Assembly: GCA_038373885.1 (NCBI GenBank)
Contig: JAWZYV010000771.1
Span: forward strand, 248,001-312,000
Reading direction: 5' to 3'
Length of the DNA stretch: 64,000 bases
DNA from: Cheiracanthium punctorium
Taxonomy: Eukaryota; Arthropoda; Arachnida; Araneae; Cheiracanthiidae
Of the stretch, positions 24,576 to 37,227 are shown piece after piece (position 1 is the first letter of the stretch; each line of letters opens with the position of its first letter). Both the position numbers and the translations under genes were made by a program. The notes below the pieces were generated by a model, which did not search any database, was not told where the DNA came from, and saw only the letters and a list, made by a program, of their open reading frames with translations.

Positions 24576-26292
24576 TAGCGCCACTTACAGTACGACAAAA
24601 ATGAAGGGAATTTTCACACTTGCCAAATATGGCCTAAGTGGCTTCATGGATGGAAATTTGTTTTTCACAAAGCGTAACGACTGTTGGAGCAATTTTGTGC
24701 ATGGATCCAAACAATGACTATGCAACTTTAATTTATTGAAAGTCTCTTGGAGACCTTGCATTAAAAATACTCCATCGGTTGGAATAAAAATGATGGTAAG
24801 CAACTAAATGCTTCAAATACAAATTTTCAATTTTCTGTAGCTAATTGTTTTTGAATAAGGAATATTTTTATTTCCTAGCAAAACATTTATATATTACTTA
24901 AATAGTCTAAGCGCTTCCACACCCTCTCAAAAATATTTCCAAGTACAAGCTATAATTCTAATATCAATTTCATACGTAAGGTTCCGTTCTTAATAAAAAT
25001 ATGACTAATATAAAAATAACAATGCCAATATTTCTTTGGTGCTGTGCATTTTTTGAGATTTACTTACAAAGCTAAAATAATTGACACCTGAACTCTTTTT
25101 TGAATGGGTGTAATAAATTTTTTTAACAATATAGTCTTATGTAGCTTATACCTAACATAGAATTACTAATTCAAACCTTTATGTTTTATTTTAAAAAATC
25201 ATTTAATATATCCAGGGTGTACGTTTGCATTAAACGAGTCAGAAGCACAAATTGAATTTACTATAATGTTGTGGAAACAAAATTTTCATATATAGTAATT
25301 AATGATATTTAAAGTGAACACCATACAACTGTGCATAGTAGAAGATCATGGAAAGTCTTCCGGTTGTTGTAATAGAATACTAAAGCTCCAATCAAGTGTC
25401 TAGCACAGAAGTTCCATATCGAAAATTTTAGTTGCAGGATATTTTCTGTTATTCGCAATAGATGGCGTGTAGAATACATCTGTAAAGAGATAGAAGACGG
25501 GAATACTTTTTAAATGGGTCCTTTAATCTAATCATTTCGGACGATTTTTTTTTTCTTTCTTTCATCCTCCAAAGTAACATAATAGATAAAATGTAAACAA
25601 TCATTGAACACCTTCCTCACATAGTATCAACAAATCACTAAAAATGTAAATGGGGTTATTTTCCAAAAAATTTTATAAATAAATAATATTTGTTGTTGGG
25701 ACGCATTGAAGGAGAAGGTCAAGTATTTTGTTTAGTTTAAAGCAGAACAATTTTAATTGAACATTTTGTTTTTCGAAAATGACCACTCTTGAAATAAACT
25801 GTGAGCTGATTGTTTGTGCATTCCTAGGAAATAGTTTTAATCCGTAAAGCAAATTTTAAGGGTGTATGTCGAAAAAAAATCTCTTTTTTTAGTCTTGGTA
25901 CACAAATTGAAATAAACTAATGGCACCATGGTCTCCACAAAATTCCAGAGGGTTCTTCATAAGCTGCTTTACACAATGCAATAAGCGAAAAAGCTGTGAC
26001 TTTTGTGAAATTTTCAGAAAAAATTCTTAAACATGGATCTGAGCTGCAAGATTTTTCGAAGACTGACACTTTTGCAAAAATTTCCGATTTTTAAGAATTT
26101 TTTTCTAAAAGTTTTGAAACTGATACAGATTGATCGTTTGTTTCAGTATGTAGTACAGCTTGTAAAGAGACAGTTTCAAAATTTTGAAGTGCCTGGCATA
26201 ATTAGTTTATTTGTACTTATGTACCAAAATCATATGATTTTTTCGAACAACACCGTTAATAAATACCCTGCGGTGGTACTCAGTGGTGTATA
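24576..26292. other. AT-rich intergenic sequence
   Basis: No gene recognised. Short frames, including 94 codons at 26033, have the composition of chance frames. Confidence 0.5.
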
Positions 26293-26686
26293 CAGGGTAA
26301 TTCGTAACGCTTGTTAAAAAACATGTGAGGGTGGTAGAGCGAACCAAAACAGTTCAGAATTACATAGCAATGAGGGGGGCGTTTCGGAAAGATCCTTATC
26401 GTTTATTTGTTAATAATTAATTTAATTTTGAATCCTGCAATCAATATATAATCCATACTTTAATAATCAGTCCTGTTAATAATTAGTTTTAGTCGAGTTT
26501 TGTGAAATATCCATTAGTTTGTGACGAATCATGGTCGGAGAGTTCACTATTATTCTAATGTGATTATTAACAGGTTTAATAAAGACGGTGATTCAGACCC
26601 CCCCCCTCACTGTTAAGTGGTTCTGAACCGCCTTGGTTCTTTCTACCACACATTATACGATTTTACAAAAGTTACAAATCACCTTG
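26293..26686 (+). mobile_element. 394-bp Tc1/mariner-type MITE
   Basis: Left end CAGGGTAATTCGTAACGCTT and right end (reverse complement) CAAGGTGATTTGTAACTTTT match over about 65 bp, including GTGGTAGA and GAACCAA(A/G). Both ends are preceded by TATA, consistent with the TA target-site duplication of Tc1/mariner elements. No coding capacity. Confidence 0.75.
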
Positions 26687-26819
26687 TATAAATGTCTATG
26701 CAGTCACAACAGGTTTAAACTCTGACACTTACTGTAACTATAAATATTTTTAAACTAACAAAAAAAGTTCAGAAAATACGTCCAGTTAAGAATTCTTCCC
26801 TTAAAACTTTCTTATAAAC

Positions 26820-27085
26820 ATTACAGAGGACTTTTCGGCTGCGAGGTTTTGCACTCCTGTTTCCGCCATCTGCCTACGAGCGGTAAGGTTTCGAATCCCG
26901 TTGGCCCATGGTAATGCATTTCTGTTTATTCTGTTTTTGCATTGCTATTTGATGATTCTGTAATTGTTAATGACTGCCTTTAGATTAAAAATGCACTTGC
27001 ATACAAGGTACAGAAGCGATGAAAACCCTATCACGTTGCAGCCGTACATCTCAATAAACTCTCACAAACAAACAACAAAATAAAC
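26820..27085 (+). repeat. SINE-like unit with CAAA-repeat tail
   Basis: A tRNA-like head has a good B box (GGTTTCGAATCCC near 26886) and a weak A-box region near 26840. A ~170-base body follows, ending in CTCACAAACAAACAACAAA near 27060-27080. The tail suggests reverse transcription by a LINE. Family unknown. Confidence 0.5.
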
Positions 27086-28224
27086 ATTACATGACCAGTA
27101 AAGCTACAATTAAAGTCTTAAAATTTATATTTCTTAGCTTCCAAAAGATTTTGGAATGAAACATTTCGTTATTGTTTTTTTCTCGCAGTGTAATAGTAGC
27201 ACAGCACTTAGACGAAAAAGTTTATTGAAAGAATGTTCGCAATTTATCTTCTTTAACGTCACAGCAAATTGCCAAAGTTTACGTAGAGTTTTTAAACACC
27301 ACATACTGTGAGGCCATTACAGGGGAATATTCTTTAAAGTGCTGTTTGAGCCCCATGAAATGGGTCACTCGGGGCTTTCTTAAAACATCGCACTAACCAT
27401 ATTCGAAGGGAAGGAGTGTGAAAAATACCAACATCCACGCATTCACTGGATGGCTTTGGCAGAAATATTCTCTCCAGATAAAATTGATATAAGAAGGAAT
27501 TAACATTTCCAAATATAAGGGAAAGTTTGCGGTGACGGAATACGACGATGCCCTCTATGTTTATTGCTACTTTAAAAATTTTTGATCACGACGGGAATTT
27601 CTTTTAAAAATGCGCGAGAATATAGACATAATCAGCATCACAACATTTGCTAACAATATAAAATTGTGCCAGCAGGAAGAAGAATAAACATGCTTTCTTG
27701 ATGTGAGGGATGAATATATATTCTGCATTTGCAAAATTTGAAAAATCACTACTAAATCTGTAAAAATCTAGTACTACTACAACGAAAAAAAAAAAAGAGA
27801 TATAACTGTTTCAAATATTCTAAACATTAGATGGGCCAAAAATACTTTTTTTCTATAAATCACGAAATCCCATACCTTAATTATTTTTCTCCATAAAACG
27901 ATTTCAGGGGAAGAGGTATAATTTCGATATCAGAAATGTGAAGGTCTGTCTTCCTAAAGAAACACGTTCAAAGTCATTCGCCTGCTTTTTCTTGAAAAGC
28001 AGGCGAAGAAATGAGAAAAAGAAAAGGAATGAAACCAACACTATAACACGAAAGACATGGATTATTTTAAGTAAAGAAATTTTTTTTAACTGCAGAAAGA
28101 AAACTCTCTACGTTCGAGTTATATAATTAAAATCATTTTCCGGGTTATATACATTTAACACAAAAATATTATATTTTATACGTTTTTAAATCAAAAATTA
28201 AAAGTGCATGGGTATATCAATATG
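27086..28224. other. AT-rich intergenic with one hairpin
   Basis: TTCGCCTGCTTTT / AAAAGCAGGCGAA at 27978-28007 form a 13-bp stem with a 4-base loop. No gene recognised. Confidence 0.5.
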
Positions 28225-28636
28225 CAGGGTGTCCCAAAAGATGGTAATGGGCTTTAATTCTTTATATACTATGGATAATTGGGCAGTGTTAATTGAAAAA
28301 AAAAACGTTCAAAATAAGGACGGAGATGAGATTCTAATAAGAACGAGAGGATATTTTCTCTATGAAGATAAATACATGCTGACTTAAGCCACTTTTCAAT
28401 GGCCTTAGAAGGAAAAAATTAGAACGGAGAAAACATTGGATGATCGCTTGTCAGGGGATGCCCAGAAATTACGAAAGAAAAATTTTCAGCATAAAATCCA
28501 TACATTTGTAATTTTTAACGTAAAAATTTTGCCTTTTAAGATTACATCTATGAGCACTCTCTCCATAAAAAAACTTTGCATTTGTCTCTTGCTTGAAAGT
28601 CACTGTATGTATGAACTCTCCCAATGCTCTAACGCT

Positions 28637-29164
28637 GCTTGAATTGTCGAGTGGTACGACATACGAATCCGTCCCCACTCAGACATTACATGATTTGATG
28701 ACTAATTTCATTTTTCTTTTGATTGCGACATCTCTGGACGCCGAACGATGGACATTTTGAAAATTTTGTGATGTGGTTTCTTGAAGAAAACGAACATATA
28801 TTGATACATGGTAATATACAAGCTTTACGATGTGTAGCGCCACTATTAGCACCTATTGTAACTACTATTTCAAAAGTTCTGTATCAATTTTTTAAAGCTT
28901 ATGTAACATAATAAGCACATCGCTTGCTTCATTCTTCTATTCAACTTTGTTTTTGACATTCTTAATTTTAAAATCGAGGTTATTATTAATTTCCTGGACG
29001 TGTCCTGCTTTTTCGATATACCCTAGTGTCTAGCAAATTTTTCAAAATGTCCATCGTTCGGCATACAAAGATGTCACAAACAAAAGAAAAATGAAATTCG
29101 CCATCACATCCTGTAATGTCTGAGTGGGAACGGTAATACATGCCGCACTAATCGACAATTAAAG
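28637..29164. repeat. Inverted repeat pair (~130-bp arms, ~270-bp spacer)
   Basis: 28637-28766 and 29034-29164 are reverse complements with scattered differences, sharing CCCACTCAGACATTACA, TTTCATTTTTCTTTTG and GCCGAACGATGGACATTTTG. It may be a foldback element nested in the larger transposon or part of it. Confidence 0.85.
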
Positions 29165-29522
29165 CTATCTAGCCTATTGGCAGAGCTTAGGTAGAGACAG
29201 TGCTTTTCCGTCCTGATACAAATGCATACAGAGAGTTTCTTTAGGGAGAAGGGGGGCTCATAGATGTAATCTTATTGTTGAAAGGCGAAATTTTTACGTA
29301 AAATTATAACTGTATGTATATTATACTGAAAAATATTCGACAAGTGGGACTGGAACCCCCACCCCCCTCCTCACGTGCGCAACAGGTAACAGATTGAGCT
29401 TCCAAATAAAGTCGATCGACGATCATTATTTATAAGTATTATCCTTTCTTTGGATCTTTACGGTAGACATAGCCCTGAAATGTGGCGTCAGAAAGCAGTC
29501 ACAAGGAGTCAGATTGAGAAAA

Positions 29523-29626
29523 TACCCAGCAAACACACACAGGTTCTCTGAACGTCTATTAACGTTCAGAAGACGTCTTCTGAACGTTAATAGACGTTCA
29601 GGGAACCTTTGTGTGTTTGCTGGGTA
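29523..29626. repeat. 104-bp near-perfect palindrome without loop
   Basis: Runs from TACCCAGCAAACACACACAG to its mirror TTTGTGTGTTTGCTGGGTA, centred on GACGTC at 29574/29575, with only two or three mismatches. TA at both ends could be a 2-bp target duplication, so it may be a minimal palindromic MITE. It would fold into a long hairpin as single strand. Confidence 0.9.
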
Positions 29627-30401
29627 TGGAGACTTGCGATTACAGCGTCATTCGTTAACGTCTATTGCAAACACATTTCTTACGTTATTTACGTTAGTGA
29701 GACTTGATGTACCTACAAAATATTAATACTAAAGGAATGAAATGTCTCTAAAGAGTGTAAGCGAAATTTACTTTTTTTTTCACTTTTCTGAAACTTTAGG
29801 CTCATTGGAGCCGCTGAGCATATTAATCGATCGAGCTGAAAATTTACACACTTATTATTGAGTCAATTAAGGTAAATTTCATTGATAGGGACAAAAAATT
29901 TAAAAAATATATATATATTTTTAGAAATTAAAAAAAAAGTTGCTTTGTTTCATTTTTTTTTAAACTTTAAGTCCAAAGTGACAACTGAAGAGGTTAACCA
30001 ATCGAGTTGAAATTTGGCACACTTTTATCGAGCCAATTTGGCCAAAAAATAGCACCGAGGGTAAGCGAATTTCGAAAAAAGAAAAAAGGTTTTCGATGCA
30101 CCCTAATGTATAGCCACCGATTATCTTTTTTTTAAAGATATCTCCGAGACGTTTTATGAAGAAAGGCTGGAATTTTGTACATCACATATTTAATGCATGG
30201 GCCACATTCTACTAATAGATAATTTTTTTGTACGAGGGTCGTATAAAAATTTAAAATTTGTAACTTTCCGAAAATTAATGAGAGGAAATTTTTCTTAAGA
30301 ATCTTCCAACCTTATTTTGAACATTTTCTCAATTTTCATTGCGCACTTATCTGTAATAGATAAAGAATTAAAGCGTGCTTTCACCTTTTTGGGACAACCT
30401 G

Positions 30402-32900
30402 TATAGTACTGTTGTAAAGTTCAATTTGTTATTAATAAAGCACCATGAGTAACTGACTTTTAAACTCTAAAATTTTGATTTAACAAAATTTCAAACTTTA
30501 AAGCTGGATATTTCCCTTCTGTTATTTCTTTAGCTATTACTTTCAAGTTTTTATTTATTTATTTTTTTTTTTGACAGCAAAATTATCTATCCTAAAAAAC
30601 CCATAAAAGCAATTTAATTAATTTAGCACGTCTTGTAAATTTTATTAGCTCGCACTAAACACAAAACGCAATTAAAACTTTTACGGCACTCATCTTGAAT
30701 ACTGCATTTTCTTCATCTATGTAAGTACAGGCGGTGTAATTAAGGTGGTGCTTTAGAGCTCAAATCTTTAAATATTTGCTGAAACTTAAAACACAGATTC
30801 GAAGGCTCCTGATACCGTGAAGACTGTAAACCATTAAAAAAAAGAAAGAAAACAGAAAGAAAGGATGAATGATATTATTAATAAATTGATTTAGGAAAAA
30901 AAATTGATTTCTTTAGAGTATGTTTATAGGAGATAATTTATTTTACTAAATTAGGTTTGGCATTAGTTTTGTTTTATCTTGTTTATTCATTTACTATTTT
31001 TATTCATTTATTATTATTTTATTTTATAGAAAATAATTGCTCGTGTAATATTTTGGTTGTCGTGGTTGTTTTGGTTAAGACAAAACTACAAGAGGGTTAT
31101 CTAATTAAGGGTGGGAGATACCTTGGGCGGTCGACTTTTGGAGGGGTTCTAACACGCATACATGTTACATCTGGAGAAAACCACTCAAAACCCCAGTACA
31201 GTAGGCCAGGACTAAGGACCTCCACACTTCAGTCATCTACCAATGTTCAGTGTCTTATTTACTCGGTCATTTGTCGGCTCTTTATGTCATATTTTCAATC
31301 ACTGGGAAGTAATTCACCTGTTAATAAATTTAAGGCATATTTCCTTTCTCTTTTTTTTTCTATCTTCCATAGCCATAATTTTGTACCAAACACCTCAATG
31401 TACGCGGTATATCAAAATCTCTTAGACATAGAAAGCCTTATAACTCCTGCGGCACTAAGTTTTGATGTCATCACTACGCCACTCAAAATCACAGTTTTCA
31501 TTTCCCAAAATAAAACTATTTAAAATTTCTGGTGGGTGCTACAATTATTAGAATATATGTTAAATTAGACATTAAAATTAAAATACCTTTCTCATGTAAA
31601 ATTATTCATAATGAACTATTTCTTTATCATACTGTCTAATTAGTCATCTTTAAGAACTGCCTTTTGTCGTAAAATTATATCTCTATCTCAAATTATTTAA
31701 ATATGGCTACCCATGAGTAAGTTCACCAGACATTTTTAATAGTTTTATTTTGTGATAAATATTTTAAAGATAGGTCAGATGATGTAGCTACGGCTTGACA
31801 TAAAAGTTATAAGGATTTCCACATGTAGGAGGCGTTGGGTATATATGGTACAAAAAAATAATGTAAACCGAAACGCATAAATTGAGATGAGGATAAAGGA
31901 AGGGAGGGGATGAAAACGGGATTGATATATTAACTTCTAGAAAGGCATTTTCAATTTAACCGTTAAAATGAAAACGATTCAATTAATTAACTCCAAATGC
32001 AGTGCCGTATTAAATCGAAAGTGCACTAAGGGGTACTGTGAATTATTATTGATTAAAGTGACATATTAGTTACAATGAGATAATAATCAGATTTCTTATT
32101 CATGCCATTCGCTTGGCAGGGATTCGAACACCCGGTGAAAGAACTTTAGTTCAAATTCAGGCTCACCAAAGACCACCGTGCGAGCGCGACGACGATTCCG
32201 TACATTAAATCTGTGGAGAGGTATGTCCTCTCGTTGAGTAGATTCTACTTCAGCTTCTACTCAGTAGATACGAAGCTAGGGGAATTAACACGTTTTACAG
32301 CAATTTTCAAGAACTGCGAATTTCGACGGTCCGGAGGACTTCCCGAAAATGACTATGCAGATTTACAGCAGCTCACAAGCTACGTTGGTAGTCCTTGCCT
32401 ATAAAATAAAATATAAAGCTGGGGAGTGAACTTCTTTTATACTTATCTGAGAGCTACTTGTTTACATATCGGTGAATTTCTTCAAATCGATTCGTCTAAT
32501 GGTGCTGGAGGCACTTTAAAATGTATGTATGTATATTGTATGCGTGCTGTATAAGTGTATATTGTATGTGGGTCCTTTTCAAAACTGGCCATTTGGAAGT
32601 TTAAGAAACAAAAATATAATTTAAAAAAATAAGAAGTATTTTTTCCATAATATAAAATATACTATGTTTCTAAACATCATCTGAGTATTATTGATGCATT
32701 TTTTCTTTTATTTAATTTTTTCCATTTTTCCATTATCAGACTTGAGGAAATATATCATATGTGTTCTTTGAAATTCGCACACTTATGTTTAGCACAAAAT
32801 GATGCAAAGTGATATATTACATATGTATAGTGTCCTTTTTGTCCGTATAATATAGTCTTCATTTAAAAATATTTTTCATTTTTTCGTAAGTTTTTATTTG
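30402..32900. other. AT-rich intergenic sequence
   Basis: The longest frame (188 codons from 30957) has no recognisable domain and low-complexity hydrophobic composition. A B-box-like GGGTGTTCGAATCCC on the minus strand near 32131-32117 hints at a decayed tRNA-like head. ATGT-rich simple sequence near 32520-32575. No gene recognised. Confidence 0.5.
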
Positions 32901-32901
32901 T

Positions 32902-33390
32902 CATGTCTGTTACTTATTATGGTAACAGACATGGCCGGTAACAGAGATGACATTTCAAGGAACAAAAATTCATGAGTCTAAATAATTCCACAAGAACATG
33001 AAAAGAGACATTAATTTAGACTAAAAAATACTAATGATCTAAATTAATAAATTGAACTACCGAATAAATAGATATATTTTATGTAACTAATTAAAGTAAC
33101 AGACATGACATGCAATAAAAGTACTTAATATCTTTTGATTTTTCAGTCAAATGCCAAAAACGCAAGATGTCTGTTTATATTTCTTTTTTGACTACGTTCT
33201 AATGGTAAACAGATGTTCCTATTCTCAAATTTCAATTTTGTTGTTTAAAATTTAAAAATAATGTGTGGCAACAGACATGCCATCAATGTCCGGACAGCTA
33301 TATTTAAGTATCAAAAGTCTTTTATTTTTTTTAAACTTAAAAAAACCCTTTTCATAATGCAATTTAAACTCTATTTCACAATATTGAGAC
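32902..33390. repeat. Cluster of AACAGACATG motifs with hairpin
   Basis: GTAACAGACATG recurs at 32922 (paired with CATGTCTGTTAC at 32902, 12-bp stem, 8-base loop) and near 33095. GGCAACAGACATGCC is found near 33266, a partial copy (GGTAACAGAGATGAC) near 32939, and GAGACATGCC near 33386. The spacing is irregular, so this is not a regular array. Confidence 0.6.
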
Positions 33391-35072
33391 ATGCCAGGGC
33401 AGAAATTTTAGTTTGGGGAAAGCAATTCTGAATAACACGCTTTATGTTCGGCGATTTAGGCAGCTATATTTGAGTATCTTGTCTACTCATTTCTTTAAAA
33501 AAATATTAATTGATAGCATTTTTTTAAATCTATTTTTTCTCTACTGGAAGATGCCTGATAAAAACCATGTTAAAACGAAAAAGCATTTAAATTTTCTTAT
33601 GCCTTAAAAAAAATACTTTACACGTGGACAGCAAATGGCACTGAATTATGAAAATGACCCATGTATGCAATGACTAGTTTTTACCCAATCCCTCAAGACA
33701 TTAATGAGTCAATTTCTTGAATTGCACTAACTGAAAACTCGAGCTAATAATAATATTTTTTATACATTACTCTAGTATGTGGAATAAATAAAAATATGAA
33801 ATTTAACATTGCCTCAAAATGTCATCCATATCAGAAAAGTAAATCTCATGTGAAAAATATATCTAAAAATGGACATCCAGTTTTAATCTCTGAATGAAGA
33901 CGGATAACTTATTCTTCCAAAGGAAAATACAATAAATTTTTTTCCGGGCATATTGGGATATTGTTATGAAGATAAAATGATTTTAAACTATGAATAATTT
34001 ATGACGACACTGATTCAATGACTTCTAATACACTCAAATCCATCATTAGATTCAGTTTTCATGAAAAGATTCTGATGCGATATCCTACGGAAGCTGCAAG
34101 TCACCTGCTCGAGAATTAATAAAAATTCGCCTGTCAGTAAACAGAATAATATGAGAGACTCTTTTCATTAAACTGAATATTTTTTTTTCTGGGCGTAGCC
34201 GAAGGCGGAGTGAATCTTTATGAATGAATTTTCCACGTTTACTTCACTCTTCCGAGAACGCATATGAGATCTTGACCAAACATTGCAGCGATAGTAGAGT
34301 GGTCATGGTGTAAATGGCACTAATTCAAAATTTTCGTAAGTCTGGATGTCAGATGTTACTTCTTTTCACCACATAAAATGAAAGAAAAGCCACAGACATT
34401 TTACACAATTTTGATTCTTTAAACTATTCGCATCATATCAAGTTTTCTAGAACTATTGTCTTAATCCCCCGTCAAGTTGTTTTATTATTACTATCAAGTT
34501 GTTTTATTTTATTATTATATAATTGTTTCAGTTAAATTATTATTTTTAATTTTTTTAATTTTACTTCCTAGCTTTTATCTTGTTGTAACACACCACACAT
34601 GGAAGCCACCTTTGTTACAAACAGGAATCAGACAGTTTTATAGTACCAGCTATTTTTCTTATCAGCTTTTTCCTCGGAAGAGTTTCTTGCCAAAACCATA
34701 TCCAGGAAAAAATTTCGAGTTTTATGTTTCAATGTGGCAGTTTTTTTATTACCCTTTTACAAATAGTAATATATGTTCTTGAAAGTATCGGGGAGGGGGT
34801 TGTTGATCCTCCCTCTCTCCCTCGTTGGTTCTCTACGGCCTCGTTTCTAGCTGATAAATTATTTTTAAATACTACTAATTAATTTTTACTGCTTCTAAGA
34901 TTGCAAATTTTCTACTATTGACATTTTTTTTTCAGTGTATTTTACAACCACAAGCATATTATTTCTGTACATTATTATATTTATTGCTAGAATTGCATTT
35001 TCCCCCTCCCTCTTTTTATCCTTTTAATGTGTTTCAGAGTGCTCTTGTATTAAACACCTGTACTACATTTTT
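33391..35072. other. AT-rich intergenic sequence
   Basis: No gene recognised; includes a GGGCGTAGCCGAAGGCGG phrase near 34193 that could be an end of a hAT-like fragment. Confidence 0.5.
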
Positions 35073-36600
35073 ACTTCCTTGTACGTAGTATAAGGAAGTA
35101 ATGTGATCCCGAAAAATTTTGGGGGCCAAATTTCGACAAAAAAACCGATTTTGACTACCTCTAAATTGAATTTTAAAAATTTTTTCGATGCATCTCATCG
35201 TAGGCTATCATGCACGATCATATTAATGCGTCTGCAACTCATTTTCACCAGCGGCGAGTCTATTGTGGCCAGTTTTTCCATGCCGTCTGTACGTACGTAC
35301 GGATGTATGTAACTCGCATATCTCAAAAACTATTGGTCGTAAAATGTTGAGATTTGATATTTAGGATTGTTCTATGATCTAGTTGTGCACCTCCCCTTTT
35401 GGTGATAATCGAATGGATAGTTTATGTACAGGACCGCCCAAAAGATTCGAAATACATTACGCTCTATGGGCCGATATTCATTAAACTCGCCTAACTCAAA
35501 AGCTATTAGGCGTAGAATGTCCAAACTTCATATTTTGGATATTTGTAACATCTAGTTGTGCACCTCCTCTTCTGGTTCCATTCGACTGGATAGTTTATCT
35601 ACAGGACTGCCCAAAACATTCGAAATACATTACGATCAATGGGCCGAAATTCATTAAACTCGCATATCTCAAAAACTATTAGGCGTAGAATGTTGAAACT
35701 TTATATTTAGGAACGCTGTAACATCTAGTTGTGCACCTCCCCTTTCGGTTCCATTCGACTGGATAGTTTATCTACAGAACCACCCAAAAGATTCGAAATA
35801 CATTACGCTCTATGGGCCGAAATTCATCAAAGCGTTTTTTAGAGGTATTGGGGTATTTCAAACGACTCAGAAGTGATATATGCTGGAAAGAGTTAGAAAA
35901 TGAATTTCTCCATTAAAAAAAGTGTCTTTATCATTTATAGTTCAGCTACAGGAACACTCAAAAGATTTCCAATACATTACTGTCAATGGCAATTTTAGGG
36001 GCATTAATCCATTTCAAGCACAATGCCGTCCTACCACATAAGTTAGGTAATGGTCCGACCACGGTCACGTGACTCCCTCAAGAACTATCCAAAAGTCGCC
36101 AAGCTTGGCGACTTTTGGTGTACGTGTGTGCATATTTAACTCTCAAATCTAAAAAAATATTATGAAATTTCATATATAAGATTGTTGTAACATCTAGTTG
36201 TGCATCTCGATTTTTGGTTCCAATCTACTGGAGAGTTTATTTACAGAACCACCGAAAAGAATTTCAGTACTTTAATGTCTATGGACATCTTCAATATAAT
36301 ACAACTGTAGACGGTCATTGTTTGGTACATGCCCAAAATCTTGCCGTCTGTCCTCGGCCTTGGCGAGTTTTGGCGAAATATCGCCAAATTTGGCGATATT
36401 CAGTTATTTGGTCCATGCCCAAAGTATCGCCATTTGTCACCGTTCTTGGCGAGTTTTGGCGAAATATCGCCATGTTTGGCGATAATCTGTCATTGTTTGG
36501 TTCATGCTTAAAATCTCGCCAAATGTCGTCGAAATTGACGAGTTTCGCCGAAATATCGCCAAATTTGTTTTTTAAATACGTGTCAGTTGTGGGATTCGTT
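35073..36600 (+). repeat. Hairpin-ended repeat family, copy A (plus)
   Basis: Starts with a terminal stem ACTTCCTT / AAGGAAGT (35073-35099), then a block shared with copies B and C. Inside are three exact-period 173-bp units (CTCGC(A/C)TA(T/A)CTCAAAA at 35313, 35486 and 35659), a 26-bp perfect palindrome centred on AAGCTT at 36091-36116, and about three 86-89-bp minisatellite units of GGCGA motifs. The plan of terminal hairpin plus internal minisatellite resembles Helentron-derived elements (HINE/DINE type), but no defining end pair was established. Open frames here (up to 132 codons) are repeat artefacts. Confidence 0.8.
36328..36565 (+). repeat. 86-89-bp minisatellite of TTTGGCGA/TCGCCAAA motifs
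   Basis: Units begin CATGC(C/T)(C/T)AAA at 36328, 36414 and 36503, and each carries GGCGAGTTT(T)GGCGAAATATCGCC-type inverted phrases that can self-pair. Confidence 0.85.
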
Positions 36601-37007
36601 CCTGCGTATTGACGTAAATGAACATTTGTACCATTAAGTTTCCGCCTTTATATTTTTCACACATATTCAGTCTGAATAAAGTAAGTTTTACATGAAAAAA
36701 ATGTTATATAAAAAATGAATCCTTTTTCAATACTTTCTAAATAAGCCTTTTTACATATAAAGTTTTCATTCGTAAAAATTTTTGAGCATTGGAAAGGTGG
36801 AGCTACGCAGTAAAGTAAGCAGTATGGAATTTAAATGGTGTAAAAAATGCTATGAGTACAAATTTTAGGAGAATGGATGATTTACAATGCTGCTCAAGCG
36901 CTCTCAGACTTAGGCTATAAAATAAAACAGGAAGTTAGTGCCCCATCAGGCTTTTCGTGGGCCCTGGGCGAAAGACTAAAATTGGGCCCTACACGATACC
37001 CCCCCCA

Positions 37008-37030
37008 ATATATATATATATATATATATA
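37008..37030 (+). repeat. (AT)n microsatellite
   Basis: About eleven AT/TA units following a C-run. The surrounding 36601-37227 shows nothing else. Confidence 0.9.
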
Positions 37031-37227
37031 ATTCGCTTATTCCGAAAAGTTTTCATAAAAAATGTTATTCTAAGTAGCCTGAAATAAACGATTATATGAT
37101 CTCAGTAAAACTTCACGTGGAAGTGCTCTGCCGAAATTTATCAATTCAACTTATTAAAAAAAGTTATTAATTAAAATTACAGTTTACGTAAGTGTGAATT
37201 TGAATTATTTTTATCGTTCATACTTAA

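Larger units (their letters stand above)
28225..30401 (+). mobile_element. Non-autonomous mariner-type transposon, 2.18 kb
   Basis: The left end CAGGGTGTCCCAAAAGATGG and the right end (reverse complement) CAGGTTGTCCCAAAAAGGTG continue into GCTTTAATTCTTTAT(A/C) on both sides, giving imperfect terminal inverted repeats of roughly 55 bp. TA flanks the right end directly and the left end two bases out. CAGGGTGTCCC-type ends are common in Tc1/mariner-type elements. The interior encodes no transposase; it holds a 130-bp inverted repeat pair, a 104-bp palindrome and a degenerate 170-bp duplication (29829 and 29999, phrase AATCGAGTTGAAA). Confidence 0.7.

Noticed and set aside
30957..31523. 188-codon frame as a membrane protein
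   Set aside because: The hydrophobic start is low-complexity Leu/Phe/Ile from T-rich DNA; no family resemblance and no supporting splice or repeat context.
36214..36612. 132-codon frame with repeated GEFWRNIA-like phrases
   Set aside because: The protein repeat merely reflects the 86-89-bp GGCGA minisatellite; the equivalent frames in copies B and C are broken.
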